The position numbers were made by a program, and so were the translations under genes. From Bacillota bacterium (lineage in GTDB: Bacteria > Bacillota > Bacilli > Paenibacillales > NBRC-103111), in NCBI GenBank assembly GCA_023386955.1, contig JAEWIS010000010.1, positions 1 to 35,163 of the forward strand: a DNA stretch of 35,163 nucleotides. The letters are read 5' to 3'. Each line of letters starts with the position of its first letter. The stretch's first letter is position 1. Below the pieces are notes generated by a model. The model did no database searches. It worked only from the letters and a program-made list of their open reading frames with translations, and was not told where the DNA came from. This document shows positions 15,230 to 23,532 of the stretch, piece by piece.

Positions 15230-15435
15230 ACTGCCGACACTCCTACCGCTCTTACCTCCTGTCCCTCCAACTCTACACGCTACTCTAGCCACTCCAACTC
15301 TACATGCTACCCCTACCGCTCCTACCACTCCTGCCCCCTTACCACTGCTGCCCCCTCTCCCCCCAACTCAACCGCTCCTGCACCCCTACCACTCCTGCCC
15401 CCTCCCCCTCCAACTTTACACGCTTCCCCTCCCTT
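15230..15435. repeat. C-rich degenerate repeat tract downstream of fabH
   Basis: Short phrases such as CTCCAACTCTACA, CCTACCACTCCTGCCCCCT and CTCCCC recur imperfectly; CCTACCACTCCTGCCCCCT appears at about 15316 and again near 15386. The minus strand, which is the 3' side of fabH mRNA, is therefore rich in G-runs of 4 to 6. No gene is seen in 14987-15485. Confidence 0.6.
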
Positions 15436-15485
15436 ACTCTCGTGGCACATTTCCCCGAAACAGCTCATCTTGCTCCTTCCCCGGT

Positions 15486-16484
15486 TTATCCCTTTCCATT
15501 CTCAGCTCCCCACCGCAGAGCCACGCCCGCATAGGTCAGTCCCCCTCCAAAACCCAGCAGTGCCAGCCGCTGGCCCGGCTTCAGCTTCCCTTCGTCCAGC
15601 GCAAGCTGCAGCGCCAAGGGAATGGACGCCGCCGAGGTATTCCCCCGGAACTCCACGCTGCTCAGCGTATGCTCCATGGGCACGGGGCCGCGTTCGCATA
15701 TCGCCTCGATCATCCGCAGGTTGGCGCTGTGAGGCACGAACCAATCCACATCCTCCGCTTCCCATCCGGCCCGGTCCAGCAGCACCTTCAGCTGCTCCGG
15801 AACCGTGCGCACCGCCCACTTGTACACCTCTCTGCCGTTTTGCACCAAACATCCGCCGCCCGTTAAAGCCACACCCATCAGTTCCGAGGACAGCCCGCTG
15901 CCGTACACATGGATGCCCCCCTCTCCTAAGGTCCCGGACAATACTGCCGCAAAATCCCCTTCCCCCTCCGCCCGCTCCACCAGAACGGCACCGGCGCCAT
16001 CCCCGAACAGAATGCAGGTGGAGCGGTCCGTATAATCGGTGATTTTGGACAATGTCTCCGCACCAACTACCAGCACCTTGCGGTACATCCCGCTGGTCAC
16101 CAGCCCCTCGGCCAACTGCAGGCCGTATACAAATCCCGCACAGGCGGCGTTGATGTCCATCGCCCCGGCATGGGCAATGCCAAGTCCGGCCTGCACCCGG
16201 GAGGCGGTACTGGGGCAGGTATAATCCGGCGTGCTGGTAGCCACCAGAATCATGTCCGCATCCGTCACCGAAACCCCATAACGGCGAACCAGGTCCTCCA
16301 CCGCCTTAACGGCCAAATCAGAGGAAAATTCCCCTTCAGCAGCTATACGCCGTTCTCTCATGCCTGTACGCTGTACAATCCACTCGTCATTGGTATCCAC
16401 CATTTTTTCCAGATCGGCATTGCCCAAAATCCGTTCCGGCACATACGCTCCCAAAGCTGTAATTTTCGATTTGGAATATAGCAT
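15486..16484 (-). CDS. fabH: beta-ketoacyl-ACP synthase III (FabH)
   Basis: A 332-residue thiolase-fold enzyme that condenses an acyl-CoA primer with malonyl-ACP to start fatty acid synthesis. The catalytic triad is intact: Cys115 in INAACAGF, His252 in VPHSANLRM and Asn282 in FRGNTSAAS. TNDEWIVQRTGMRERR (31-46) is also typical. In branched-chain-lipid Firmicutes the primers are isobutyryl-, isovaleryl- and anteisovaleryl-CoA. The start at 16484 is supported by GGGAGGG 9 bases upstream; an earlier in-frame ATG at 16535 falls near the promoter -10. The gene stands alone, away from other fab genes, under a FapR-like operator, so it may be a second FabH copy. Whether another copy exists cannot be seen here. 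Confidence 0.94.
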   Translation of the reverse strand: MLYSKSKITALGAYVPERILGNADLEKMVDTNDEWIVQRTGMRERRIAAEGEFSSDLAVKAVEDLVRRYGVSVTDADMILVATSTPDYTCPSTASRVQAGLGIAHAGAMDINAACAGFVYGLQLAEGLVTSGMYRKVLVVGAETLSKITDYTDRSTCILFGDGAGAVLVERAEGEGDFAAVLSGTLGEGGIHVYGSGLSSELMGVALTGGGCLVQNGREVYKWAVRTVPEQLKVLLDRAGWEAEDVDWFVPHSANLRMIEAICERGPVPMEHTLSSVEFRGNTSAASIPLALQLALDEGKLKPGQRLALLGFGGGLTYAGVALRWGAENGKG

Positions 16485-16533
16485 AATCACAGTCCCTCCC
16501 GTTTTTTTGCCCCGCATTAGAGCTGTTACGACC

Positions 16534-16562
16534 ATTATAGCACTTTGTATTAAGACCTAGTA
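16534..16562 (-). promoter_or_regulatory. fabH promoter
   Basis: A perfect TATAAT is on the minus strand at 16539-16534, preceded by a GC extension. The -35 position 17 bases upstream (16562-16557, TACTAG) is poor and lies inside the FapR-like palindrome, so repressor and polymerase would compete. Confidence 0.6.
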
Positions 16563-16566
16563 CTAA
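16550..16566. promoter_or_regulatory. FapR-type operator
   Basis: TTAAGACCTAGTACTAA is a 17-base imperfect palindrome of the TTAGTACCTRGTCTTAA kind recognised by FapR, the malonyl-CoA-responsive repressor of lipid genes in Bacillales. It overlaps the -35 region of fabH. The match is from memory of the consensus; placement before a fab gene adds strong support. Confidence 0.75.
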
Positions 16567-16660
16567 ATCAGAAGTTAATTCTTGTGCTAGTCTCCACAAT
16601 TTACTCTTCCCCTTACCACCTATTTAAACCATTTCCCCCAAGCTGACGTCTATTTATTGA

Positions 16661-16690
16661 TTGAGCCAACCGGAAAGACGGGTATATATT
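16661..16690 (+). promoter_or_regulatory. possible promoter of the stalk/DUF3298 gene
   Basis: TTGAGC (16661-16666) and TATATT (16685-16690) are separated by 18 bases. The start codon at 16736 follows about 40 bases downstream. No other signal is seen in 16567-16735. Confidence 0.4.
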
Positions 16691-16735
16691 CATGATCTCT
16701 GACACAAATTCTGGCACAAAAGGAGCTGAGATTTT

Positions 16736-17872
16736 ATGAAACACGTTCCCTATCACACAGACGCCACTCCCTCCTCCCGGCGGCCACAGGCCGGACGGTT
16801 CATCATCCTGCCCCTTGCCGCCGTATTGCTGGCGGGCAGCGCATTGCTGCCGACTGCCGTTCCGGCTGCACGCGCCGAAGCTTCCGTCTATGCCGCGGAA
16901 ACTCCGCAGGAGGCAGCGAAAACACCAACGTTCAAAGACTTCCTCATGGACATAAACGGCCGACAGGAATCCATTCCCGGCGCAGTTTCCCCCAATGGAG
17001 AAACCACCTACGTGGCCATTCGCGCTCTTAGCGAAAAGCTGGGCCTTGAGGTAGCCTGGGACCCGCAGAACAGCATCTCCACCATCACCGGACGCAATGC
17101 CACGCTCAGCACCAAAACAGGCGATCCGCAGCCCTACACCGTCAACGGTCAAACCATATACGGAACGGAGCCGCTGCTGGTCGACGGCACCACCTATCTG
17201 CCAAGCGGTTTTTTTCTGGACACCTTCGGCTATACCTCCGTCACGGATGGGACAAATGGTGTAACAACACTAACTCCCTTGTCTCTTAACCCGCTGACCC
17301 TCACCACCGGGGTTATCGATGAAACCACCGACAAGCTGGAGTTTAAGCTTCAATATCCGCAAGTGAATGGATTGGCAGACACTGCAGTCCAGGATAAAAT
17401 TAACGGCACTATTCAGGCGGAGGTAAACCGCATCGCCGAAGCTTCCCGCAAGGATCTGGAGAAAGCAGGCGACAGCGGCAGGAGCGTCCCCAACGGTTAC
17501 ACCGTCCATTATTTCATCACCCAGAACAGCGGCGGTAAGCTGAGCCTGTATCTGCAATCCTACCTGTATACCGGTGGCGCCCACGGTATGCCCGCCCGGG
17601 TGCCGTTAACCTTCGATCTGGCTACGGGAGACACCCTGACGCTGCAGCAGACGGCGGGCAATAACCCGGATTACGCGGCGGTGATCAATAAGCTGGTGAA
17701 GGAGGAGTTCGCCAAGCAGGATATGGTGCTGGCCCCCTTCGAATCCATTTCCGAAAACCAGCCGTTCTTCCTGCGCAATAACGATATTGTTATCTATTTT
17801 GAACCCTATGAATATACGGCCTACGCCGCCGGTTTCCCGGAGTTTACCATTCCGCAGAGCGTGTTCGAATAA
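16736..17872 (+). CDS. secreted copper-amine-oxidase-like stalk domain and DUF4163/DUF3298 (RsiV-like) protein
   Basis: A 378-residue secreted protein. A basic N-terminus, hydrophobic segment (about 22-44) and ARA-EA site form a Sec signal. Residues about 66-185 match the copper-amine-oxidase N-terminal-like stalk domain (TYVAIRALSEKLGLEVAWD, then a TYLPSGFF repeat), common on Firmicute surface proteins. Residues about 195-378 form DUF4163 plus DUF3298, with YTGGAHG (about 280) and YFEPYEYTAYAAGFPEFTIP near the end, as in the extracellular part of the anti-sigma factor RsiV, which senses lysozyme. There is no anti-sigma or membrane part here. AAAGGAG precedes ATG 16736. It has its own terminator. 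Function unknown; a decoy or sensor role is speculative. Confidence 0.85.
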   Translation: MKHVPYHTDATPSSRRPQAGRFIILPLAAVLLAGSALLPTAVPAARAEASVYAAETPQEAAKTPTFKDFLMDINGRQESIPGAVSPNGETTYVAIRALSEKLGLEVAWDPQNSISTITGRNATLSTKTGDPQPYTVNGQTIYGTEPLLVDGTTYLPSGFFLDTFGYTSVTDGTNGVTTLTPLSLNPLTLTTGVIDETTDKLEFKLQYPQVNGLADTAVQDKINGTIQAEVNRIAEASRKDLEKAGDSGRSVPNGYTVHYFITQNSGGKLSLYLQSYLYTGGAHGMPARVPLTFDLATGDTLTLQQTAGNNPDYAAVINKLVKEEFAKQDMVLAPFESISENQPFFLRNNDIVIYFEPYEYTAYAAGFPEFTIPQSVFE

Positions 17873-17891
17873 GCTTCTTGCATTAAAATCA

Positions 17892-17923
17892 AAATCCCTG
17901 ACTCCATAACGTCAGGGATTTTT
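17892..17923 (+). terminator. rho-independent terminator
   Basis: AAATCCCTGAC (17892-17902) pairs perfectly with GTCAGGGATTT (17911-17921) around an 8-base loop, with T-runs continuing to 17923. It separates the stalk/DUF3298 gene from the cellulase cluster and could work in both directions. Confidence 0.9.
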
Positions 17924-18032
17924 ACTTTCGAAAAAACCAGAATACTATCGATTACTGCAGAAAACCATAGAAAGCCGTCGGTTTTTGGGAAATGATGGCA
18001 AAAAAATGGGACGTGTTTCTGCCACAGGGAAA

Positions 18033-18062
18033 TTGACAAATCTTTGAACGGTAGGCTATAAT
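18033..18062 (+). promoter_or_regulatory. cellulase cluster promoter
   Basis: TTGACA (18033-18038) and TATAAT (18057-18062) are both perfect sigma-A hexamers, with an 18-base spacer. The predicted transcript starts near 18069, leaving a leader of about 370 bases before the GH6 start. It is the only strong promoter seen for the five-gene cluster. Confidence 0.85.
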
Positions 18063-18064
18063 GA

Positions 18065-18092
18065 TGTCAGATATTTACATTAATTCCTGACA
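18065..18092. promoter_or_regulatory. inverted repeat at the cellulase transcription start
   Basis: TGTCAG (18065-18070) and CTGACA (18087-18092) are a perfect 6-base inverted repeat with a 16-base A/T-rich centre, right at the predicted transcription start. It could be an operator or a 5' mRNA stem. No known factor is recognised. Confidence 0.4.
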
Positions 18093-18353
18093 CCTACATC
18101 TGATTGGGGGAGGTGCGCATTTTTAAGAGAGCGCGTTCATAAGCTAATCCCATTGACAAGGAATAACCCGCATTTCCGTCCATCCAAAGGAATCCTCACC
18201 CCCAAGACTGCTTCCATTCTTCCAGAAGCGTATGTTTACAGCCTCGCGCAGCTTTCAAACCTGTTTATTCGATCCTCTTCTGCCAAAAATCTCGCTTATT
18301 CTTCCTGCTGTTGTTGTATGAATCCAAGTAAAAATGATTTGTTGGCATCTGTA

Positions 18354-18367
18354 TGTAAGCGTTATCT
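18354..18367. promoter_or_regulatory. cre-like CcpA site in the GH6 leader
   Basis: TGTAAGCGTTATCT fits the cre consensus TGWAANCGNTNWCA at every position but the last. Lying about 285 bases after the transcription start, it would act as a CcpA roadblock for glucose repression of the cellulases. The rest of the leader (18093-18441) shows no riboswitch I recognise; a 10-base direct repeat GCGCGTTCAT is at 18131 and 18389. Confidence 0.6.
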
Positions 18368-18441
18368 TTTCTTTCCCGAAAAATTAACGCGCGTTCATGC
18401 AAAACGGATATTCATTCCAAAAAAACAGGGAGATGAATAAT

Positions 18442-20883
18442 GTGATTATTTCTGTTCTCAAAAAAAGAACGCAGATGCTGTTTATGTCGGCACTTCTGGC
18501 GGCATGTATGGTCGTTCCGGCTGTTCAACCGGCTTCAGCTGCCGAGCCTCATGCGGATAATCCCTTCGTGGGGGCCACCATGTATGTGAACCCGGACTAT
18601 GCGGATCTCATCGACACCTCCATTGCCCAGGTTACCGATTCCGCACTGGCTGATCAAATGCGCACCATTAAGTCCTATCCTACAGCGGTATGGCTGGACC
18701 GGATTGATGCTATCTACGGCGGGGACGTGAATGCCGGACGCCGCAGCCTGGAGGAGCATCTGGATCTGGTTCTTTCCCAAAAGCAGGCGAATCAGCCGAT
18801 TGTCGCAACCTTCGTTATCTATGATCTCCCGGGCCGTGACTGCCATGCGTTAGCCTCCAACGGAGAGCTTCCGTTAACTGCGGCAGGCCTCACCCGCTAC
18901 AAAACGGAGTATATTGACGAGATCGCCAAAATTTTTGCTAAGCCGAAGTATCAGGACATCCGAATCGTCAACATTGTTGAGCCGGATTCTCTTCCTAACC
19001 TGGTGACCAATCTGAGTGATCCGCAATGTGCCCAGGCTTCCTCCTCCGGCATCTATGTGGAGGCTACCCAGTATGCGTTGAATCAGCTGTCCGCGATTCC
19101 CAATGTGTATAACTATATGGACATCGGCCACTCCGGCTGGCTGGGCTGGGACAACAACATGTCCGGCACGGTTCAGCTGATGACCAGCGTGGTTGGAGCC
19201 ACTACCCGTGGCTTTGGGAGCATCAACGGCTTTATCACCAATACAGCCAACACCTCGCCTCTTGAGGAGCCGAATTTGCCCAACCCGAATTTAACGATTA
19301 ACGGGGCACAGATCCGTTCCTCCAACTACTATGAATGGAATCCCAACTTCGATGAATCGGACTATACGGCAGCCTTGTACAAAAGCTTCACCAATGCCGG
19401 CTGGCCCAGTACACTCGGCTTCCTGATTGATACCAGCCGCAACGGCTGGGGTGGACCCAACCGGCCGACGGCAGCCGTAGGCAATGATATTAATTCCTAT
19501 GTCAATTCCGGACGGGTGGACCGTCGGGCCCATCGCGGATTATGGTGCAATAATTCCGGCGCAGGCATCGGTGTACCTCCGCAGGTTGCGCCAACCGGCT
19601 ACCCCTCCTCCCATCTTGACGCCTTCGTGTGGGTGAAGCCTCCCGGCGAATCCGACGGCTCCAGCGCTCTAATTCCCAACGATGAGGGCAAGGGCTTCGA
19701 CCGGATGTGTGATCCGACCTATACGACCTCTGCCAACGTGCTGACAGGTGCCATGCCCAATGCACCTGTAGCCGGCCATTGGTTTCATAATCAATTTGTC
19801 ACGCTGGTCAAGAACGCATATCCCGTTATTCCGGGAACCCCCGGCGGAGATCCGGTAGCCCCTGCTGCACCTTCAGGAGTAACAGCCGTTGCAGGAGATG
19901 CCAAGGTTACGCTCAGCTGGACAACTTCATCGGGAGCCGCCAGTTATACAGTGAAAAGGGCGACGGTTAGCGGAGGGCCCTATACAGCATTGCCCGCCAG
20001 TGTAACCGCAACCAGCTATACGGATTCCACCGTTGTGAATGGCACCACCTATTATTATGTGGTGACTGCCTCCAATGCCGTCGGAACCAGCGGCAATTCC
20101 CTGCAGGTCAGTGCGACTCCGGCCGAAACACCGGTGCCGACCTTACCGCCTGCACCCACAGGGCTGACGGCAACGGCAGGCAACGCCAAGGTAACCCTGG
20201 CCTGGTCACCCGTTAGCGGAGCAGCAAGCTATAACGTCAAACGCGCCACAACCAGCGGCGGCCCGTACACTACGGTAGCTCCGGGTATCACGGCTGCAGC
20301 TTACACGGATACGGCGGTCACCAATGGCACGACTTACTATTACGTAGTCAGCGCTGTGAATGCAGCGGGTGAAGGAGCGCATTCCACCCAGGTGAGCGGC
20401 TTGCCAACAGGAGGCAGCACCGGAACCGGCGCTTTGGCGGTCCAGTACAAGGTAGGCAATTCCAATGCCACGGATAATATGATTACCGCCACCTTCAATA
20501 TCAAGAATACCGGCACCACGGCCGTAAGCTTGAGCGGTCTGAAGCTGCGGTATTACCTGACCAAGGAAGGCAGCGCAAGCTTGAACTTCTACTGCGATTA
20601 TGCCCAACTGGGGTCCGGCAATGTAAGCGGAGCCTTCACTGCAGTAAGCCCTGCTAAAACCGGTGCCGACACCTACCTGGAGCTCTCCTTCGCAGCAGGT
20701 GCAGGTACAATTGCGGCAGGCGGTCAAAGCGGGGACATTCAAATCCGTGTCGCCAAGTCGGACTGGACCAATTTTGACGAAACCAACGATTATTCCTTCG
20801 ACAGCACCAAGTCGGCCTTAGCCGACTGGAGCAAGGTAACCCTTTATGACGGCAGCACACTGGTATGGGGGCTGGAGCCGTAA
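18442..20883 (+). CDS. GH6 cellobiohydrolase with two Fn3 domains and CBM3
   Basis: A secreted exoglucanase that releases cellobiose from non-reducing cellulose ends. Residues (813 from the GTG start): signal peptide 1-33 (ends PASA), GH6 about 40-463, Fn3 about 474-563 and 570-656, CBM3 about 667-813. GH6 marks are [17 protein letters not shown] with general acid Asp182, [12 protein letters not shown], and [14 protein letters not shown]; the long insertions are those of exo-acting bacterial Cel6B-type enzymes. GGGAG (18428-18432) touches the in-frame ATG at 18433 but is 9 bases from GTG 18442, so I favour GTG; ATG 18433 is the alternative. First gene of the cellulase cluster. The CBM3 anchors it to crystalline cellulose. 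Confidence 0.93.
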   Translation: MIISVLKKRTQMLFMSALLAACMVVPAVQPASAAEPHADNPFVGATMYVNPDYADLIDTSIAQVTDSALADQMRTIKSYPTAVWLDRIDAIYGGDVNAGRRSLEEHLDLVLSQKQANQPIVATFVIYDLPGRDCHALASNGELPLTAAGLTRYKTEYIDEIAKIFAKPKYQDIRIVNIVEPDSLPNLVTNLSDPQCAQASSSGIYVEATQYALNQLSAIPNVYNYMDIGHSGWLGWDNNMSGTVQLMTSVVGATTRGFGSINGFITNTANTSPLEEPNLPNPNLTINGAQIRSSNYYEWNPNFDESDYTAALYKSFTNAGWPSTLGFLIDTSRNGWGGPNRPTAAVGNDINSYVNSGRVDRRAHRGLWCNNSGAGIGVPPQVAPTGYPSSHLDAFVWVKPPGESDGSSALIPNDEGKGFDRMCDPTYTTSANVLTGAMPNAPVAGHWFHNQFVTLVKNAYPVIPGTPGGDPVAPAAPSGVTAVAGDAKVTLSWTTSSGAASYTVKRATVSGGPYTALPASVTATSYTDSTVVNGTTYYYVVTASNAVGTSGNSLQVSATPAETPVPTLPPAPTGLTATAGNAKVTLAWSPVSGAASYNVKRATTSGGPYTTVAPGITAAAYTDTAVTNGTTYYYVVSAVNAAGEGAHSTQVSGLPTGGSTGTGALAVQYKVGNSNATDNMITATFNIKNTGTTAVSLSGLKLRYYLTKEGSASLNFYCDYAQLGSGNVSGAFTAVSPAKTGADTYLELSFAAGAGTIAAGGQSGDIQIRVAKSDWTNFDETNDYSFDSTKSALADWSKVTLYDGSTLVWGLEP

Positions 20884-20901
20884 TTCTCCGCATCCCAACC
20901 A

Positions 20902-20946
20902 CTGAAGATACGGGGGTTTTGCAGCATGCCGCCTCCGTATCTTCGG
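20902..20946 (+). other. intercistronic hairpin between GH6 and GH9 genes
   Basis: GAAGATACGG (20904-20913) pairs perfectly with CCGTATCTTC (20935-20944). The stem extends to about 15 pairs with two mismatches. No T-tract follows, so it is more likely an mRNA stability or processing element than a terminator. Confidence 0.65.
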
Positions 20947-20983
20947 TACCTTCCACACTTTCAACTGAATGGAGGTTGTTGTC

Positions 20984-23506
20984 TTGTCCCTAATGAAGAA
21001 GCCCCAGCGTTTTCTCCTGCTTTTGGCATGTGTGCTGACTGTTCCCATGTTTCAAACCACTGCGTTTGCCGATTTTGATGCCAGTCCGGTGAGGGTCAAT
21101 CAAATCGGATATTTGCCCTCCGCCGATAAAATCGCCACCATCGTCAGCACCTCCTCCGTTCCGCTGAACTGGGAGCTGCGTACAAGCAGCGGCACCTTAG
21201 CAGCCAGCGGTAAAACCACCGTATACGGCCGGGATGCCGCCTCCGGGGATCAGGTGCATCATGCGGATTTTTCCGCTGTAACGACAGCGGGGACCTATAC
21301 CCTGCGTATACCCGGGACAGGGGATAGTGTGCCTTTTGTCATCGGGGCGAACCTCTATCCTGATCTGCCGAAGGAAGCGATGAACTACTTTTATTTTCAC
21401 CGTATGGGTGTGGATATTGAAGCCCAATATGTGCCCAACAGCGCCTTTGCCCGCAAAGCGCTGCACCCGGGGGATGAAGCAGTCAAATGCTTTAACAACT
21501 GGTGTGGAACCGGTGTGATGAATGCACGGTACTCCTGGGCCGACGCCGGGGACTTCGGCATCTATCCGGTGAACCAGGCGATCTCGGCATGGACCCTGCT
21601 GAATGCCTACGAGCGATATCCCCAGGCCTTCCCGGACAGTTCTCTGGCCATACCGGAGCGTGCCAACGGAATTCCGGATATTCTCGATGAGGTCAAATTT
21701 GGCTCCACCTTTATGAAAGGGATTCTTCCGGCTAACGGCGGTTTGGCTACCCACAAAATTCATAACAATAACTGGAGCGGCTTCCCGGTTACGGATATGA
21801 ATGCGGAGAACGCCATGACCCGCACGGCACAGCCTCCCTCCACCAATGCCACTTATGCGGTGGCCCGGAATCTGTCCCAGTTGGCCAGAACCATGGCTCC
21901 TTATGACGCCGCTTATTCTGCGGAAGTATGGACGATTGCCAAAACAGCCTGGACCCGTGCCGAGTCCAATCCCGTCGTGCTGTATACCGATCAAACCCAG
22001 GATGCGGATGGCGGCGGAGATTACGGAGATCTTCAGACCAGCGATGACAGGTATGCGGCGGCAGCCGAGATGTATCTGACCGCTTATACGTTGAATGATG
22101 CCAATGCCGCTACTTACCGGACGGCTGTAACAGGCTCCAAGCATTATAAGGAGGTGGGAGATTTCGGCTGGGCGGATGTAGCGCCTACGGGCACCCTTTC
22201 TCTGTTGTCTGTTGCCAATGATCTGCCCGCCGGGGATCTGGCGGATATGAAGCAGCGGGTAGCTGCATTGGCCGATAATTGGCTTGGGGTCATGAACAAT
22301 GAGGGGTATCCCGTACCCTTACCCGGAAGTAATCCGTATTGGTGGGGCTCCAACTCCTCCATTTTGAACCGGATGATCTTCTGGGCCTATGCCTTCGATG
22401 CCACCAAGGATCTGAAGTATCTGAAGGGTATGCACCGGGGGATGGATTATTTGATGGGGAACAATGCTATGCGCCTGTCCTACATTACAGGCTACGGCGA
22501 ATATCATGAGACGGATCTGCATGACCGTCTGGCATGGGGCCCCTATCAGGCCGATATTCCCTATCCGAAGGGCTGGCTGGCCGGAGGACCCAACAGCGAT
22601 CTGATCAACGACCAGGCAACACCTACCGGACGGCCTGCAGCCAAATCCTACGCCGCAAAGAATACAGCGCCCCAAGCCTGGTGCACCAAGGAAAACACCA
22701 TTAACTGGAACGGCCCGCTGGTATGGGTGGCCCAATATTTGAAGAACACAGAGAGTTATCTGACCGGCGGCACTGCCAATCCCGTAGTTCCTGCGGTACC
22801 GGCAGACTTGACGGCTGCATCAGGCAATGCCCAGGTTACGCTGACCTGGACAGCGGCAGACGGCGCTTCCGGCTACAACGTGAAACGATCCGCTACAGCC
22901 GGCGGTCCCTACACCACGGTCAAGACCAATGCAGCAGTCCCCTCCTATACGGATACAGGTCTTGTGAACGATACGATGTACTACTATGTGGTCAGTGCGG
23001 TGAATGCGGCAGGAGAAAGCGCCAATTCCGCACAGGTCAGCGCCAAACCGCAAGGTACGGTAATTCCTAATCCCACCGGCAGCCTCAAGGTTCAATACCG
23101 TGCAGTGGATACGAATCCGACGGACAGCCAGATTGTGCCAACGCTGAACATTGTCAATACCGGCAGCAGCCCGGTGAACCTGAATACCTTGAAGCTGCGC
23201 TACTACTTCTCCAAGGACGGCAGCGCCGCCATGAACTCCTGGGTGGATTGGGCGGCAATCGGGGCAGCCAACATTCAGAGAACCTTCACGGATACCTATG
23301 TGGAGATAAGCTTCACCGCAGCAGCAGGCTCCATCCCGGCAGGCGGCCAAACCGGCGATATTCAGCTTCGTATGGCCAAGTCCGATTGGTCTGGCTTTAA
23401 CGAGAGCAACGACTATTCCTTTGATGCGACTAAAACGCAATTGACCGATTGGGACAAGGTGACCCTGTATCAAAACGGCCAGCTGGTATGGGGCGTAGAG
23501 CCATAA
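20984..23506 (+). CDS. GH9 cellulase with CelD_N Ig-like domain, Fn3 and CBM3
   Basis: A secreted family 9 glycoside hydrolase of 840 residues: signal peptide about 1-29, N-terminal Ig-like cellulase domain (CelD_N) about 33-117 starting PVRVNQIGYLP, GH9 (alpha/alpha)6 barrel about 122-590, one Fn3 about 599-689, CBM3 about 699-840. Catalytic residues visible are Asp187 and Asp190 in DAGDFG and the acid Glu570 in TKENTINWNG. This layout resembles cellobiohydrolase-type GH9 enzymes such as Clostridium CbhA/CelK; endo activity is possible. GGAGG (20971-20975) is 8 bases before TTG 20984, whereas ATG 20993 is 17 away and ATG 20969 overlaps the site, so a TTG start is chosen. Its CBM3 is diverged from the others. 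Confidence 0.92.
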   Translation: MSLMKKPQRFLLLLACVLTVPMFQTTAFADFDASPVRVNQIGYLPSADKIATIVSTSSVPLNWELRTSSGTLAASGKTTVYGRDAASGDQVHHADFSAVTTAGTYTLRIPGTGDSVPFVIGANLYPDLPKEAMNYFYFHRMGVDIEAQYVPNSAFARKALHPGDEAVKCFNNWCGTGVMNARYSWADAGDFGIYPVNQAISAWTLLNAYERYPQAFPDSSLAIPERANGIPDILDEVKFGSTFMKGILPANGGLATHKIHNNNWSGFPVTDMNAENAMTRTAQPPSTNATYAVARNLSQLARTMAPYDAAYSAEVWTIAKTAWTRAESNPVVLYTDQTQDADGGGDYGDLQTSDDRYAAAAEMYLTAYTLNDANAATYRTAVTGSKHYKEVGDFGWADVAPTGTLSLLSVANDLPAGDLADMKQRVAALADNWLGVMNNEGYPVPLPGSNPYWWGSNSSILNRMIFWAYAFDATKDLKYLKGMHRGMDYLMGNNAMRLSYITGYGEYHETDLHDRLAWGPYQADIPYPKGWLAGGPNSDLINDQATPTGRPAAKSYAAKNTAPQAWCTKENTINWNGPLVWVAQYLKNTESYLTGGTANPVVPAVPADLTAASGNAQVTLTWTAADGASGYNVKRSATAGGPYTTVKTNAAVPSYTDTGLVNDTMYYYVVSAVNAAGESANSAQVSAKPQGTVIPNPTGSLKVQYRAVDTNPTDSQIVPTLNIVNTGSSPVNLNTLKLRYYFSKDGSAAMNSWVDWAAIGAANIQRTFTDTYVEISFTAAAGSIPAGGQTGDIQLRMAKSDWSGFNESNDYSFDATKTQLTDWDKVTLYQNGQLVWGVEP

Positions 23507-23532
23507 TGAATCATATGGAGGGATCATGAAGG

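Noticed and set aside
18153..18440. 95-codon frame in the cellulase leader, ending just before GH6
   Set aside because: It begins with TTG lacking a ribosome-binding site, and the composition (a Cys4 run, basic tail) looks random. A translated leader cannot be fully excluded.
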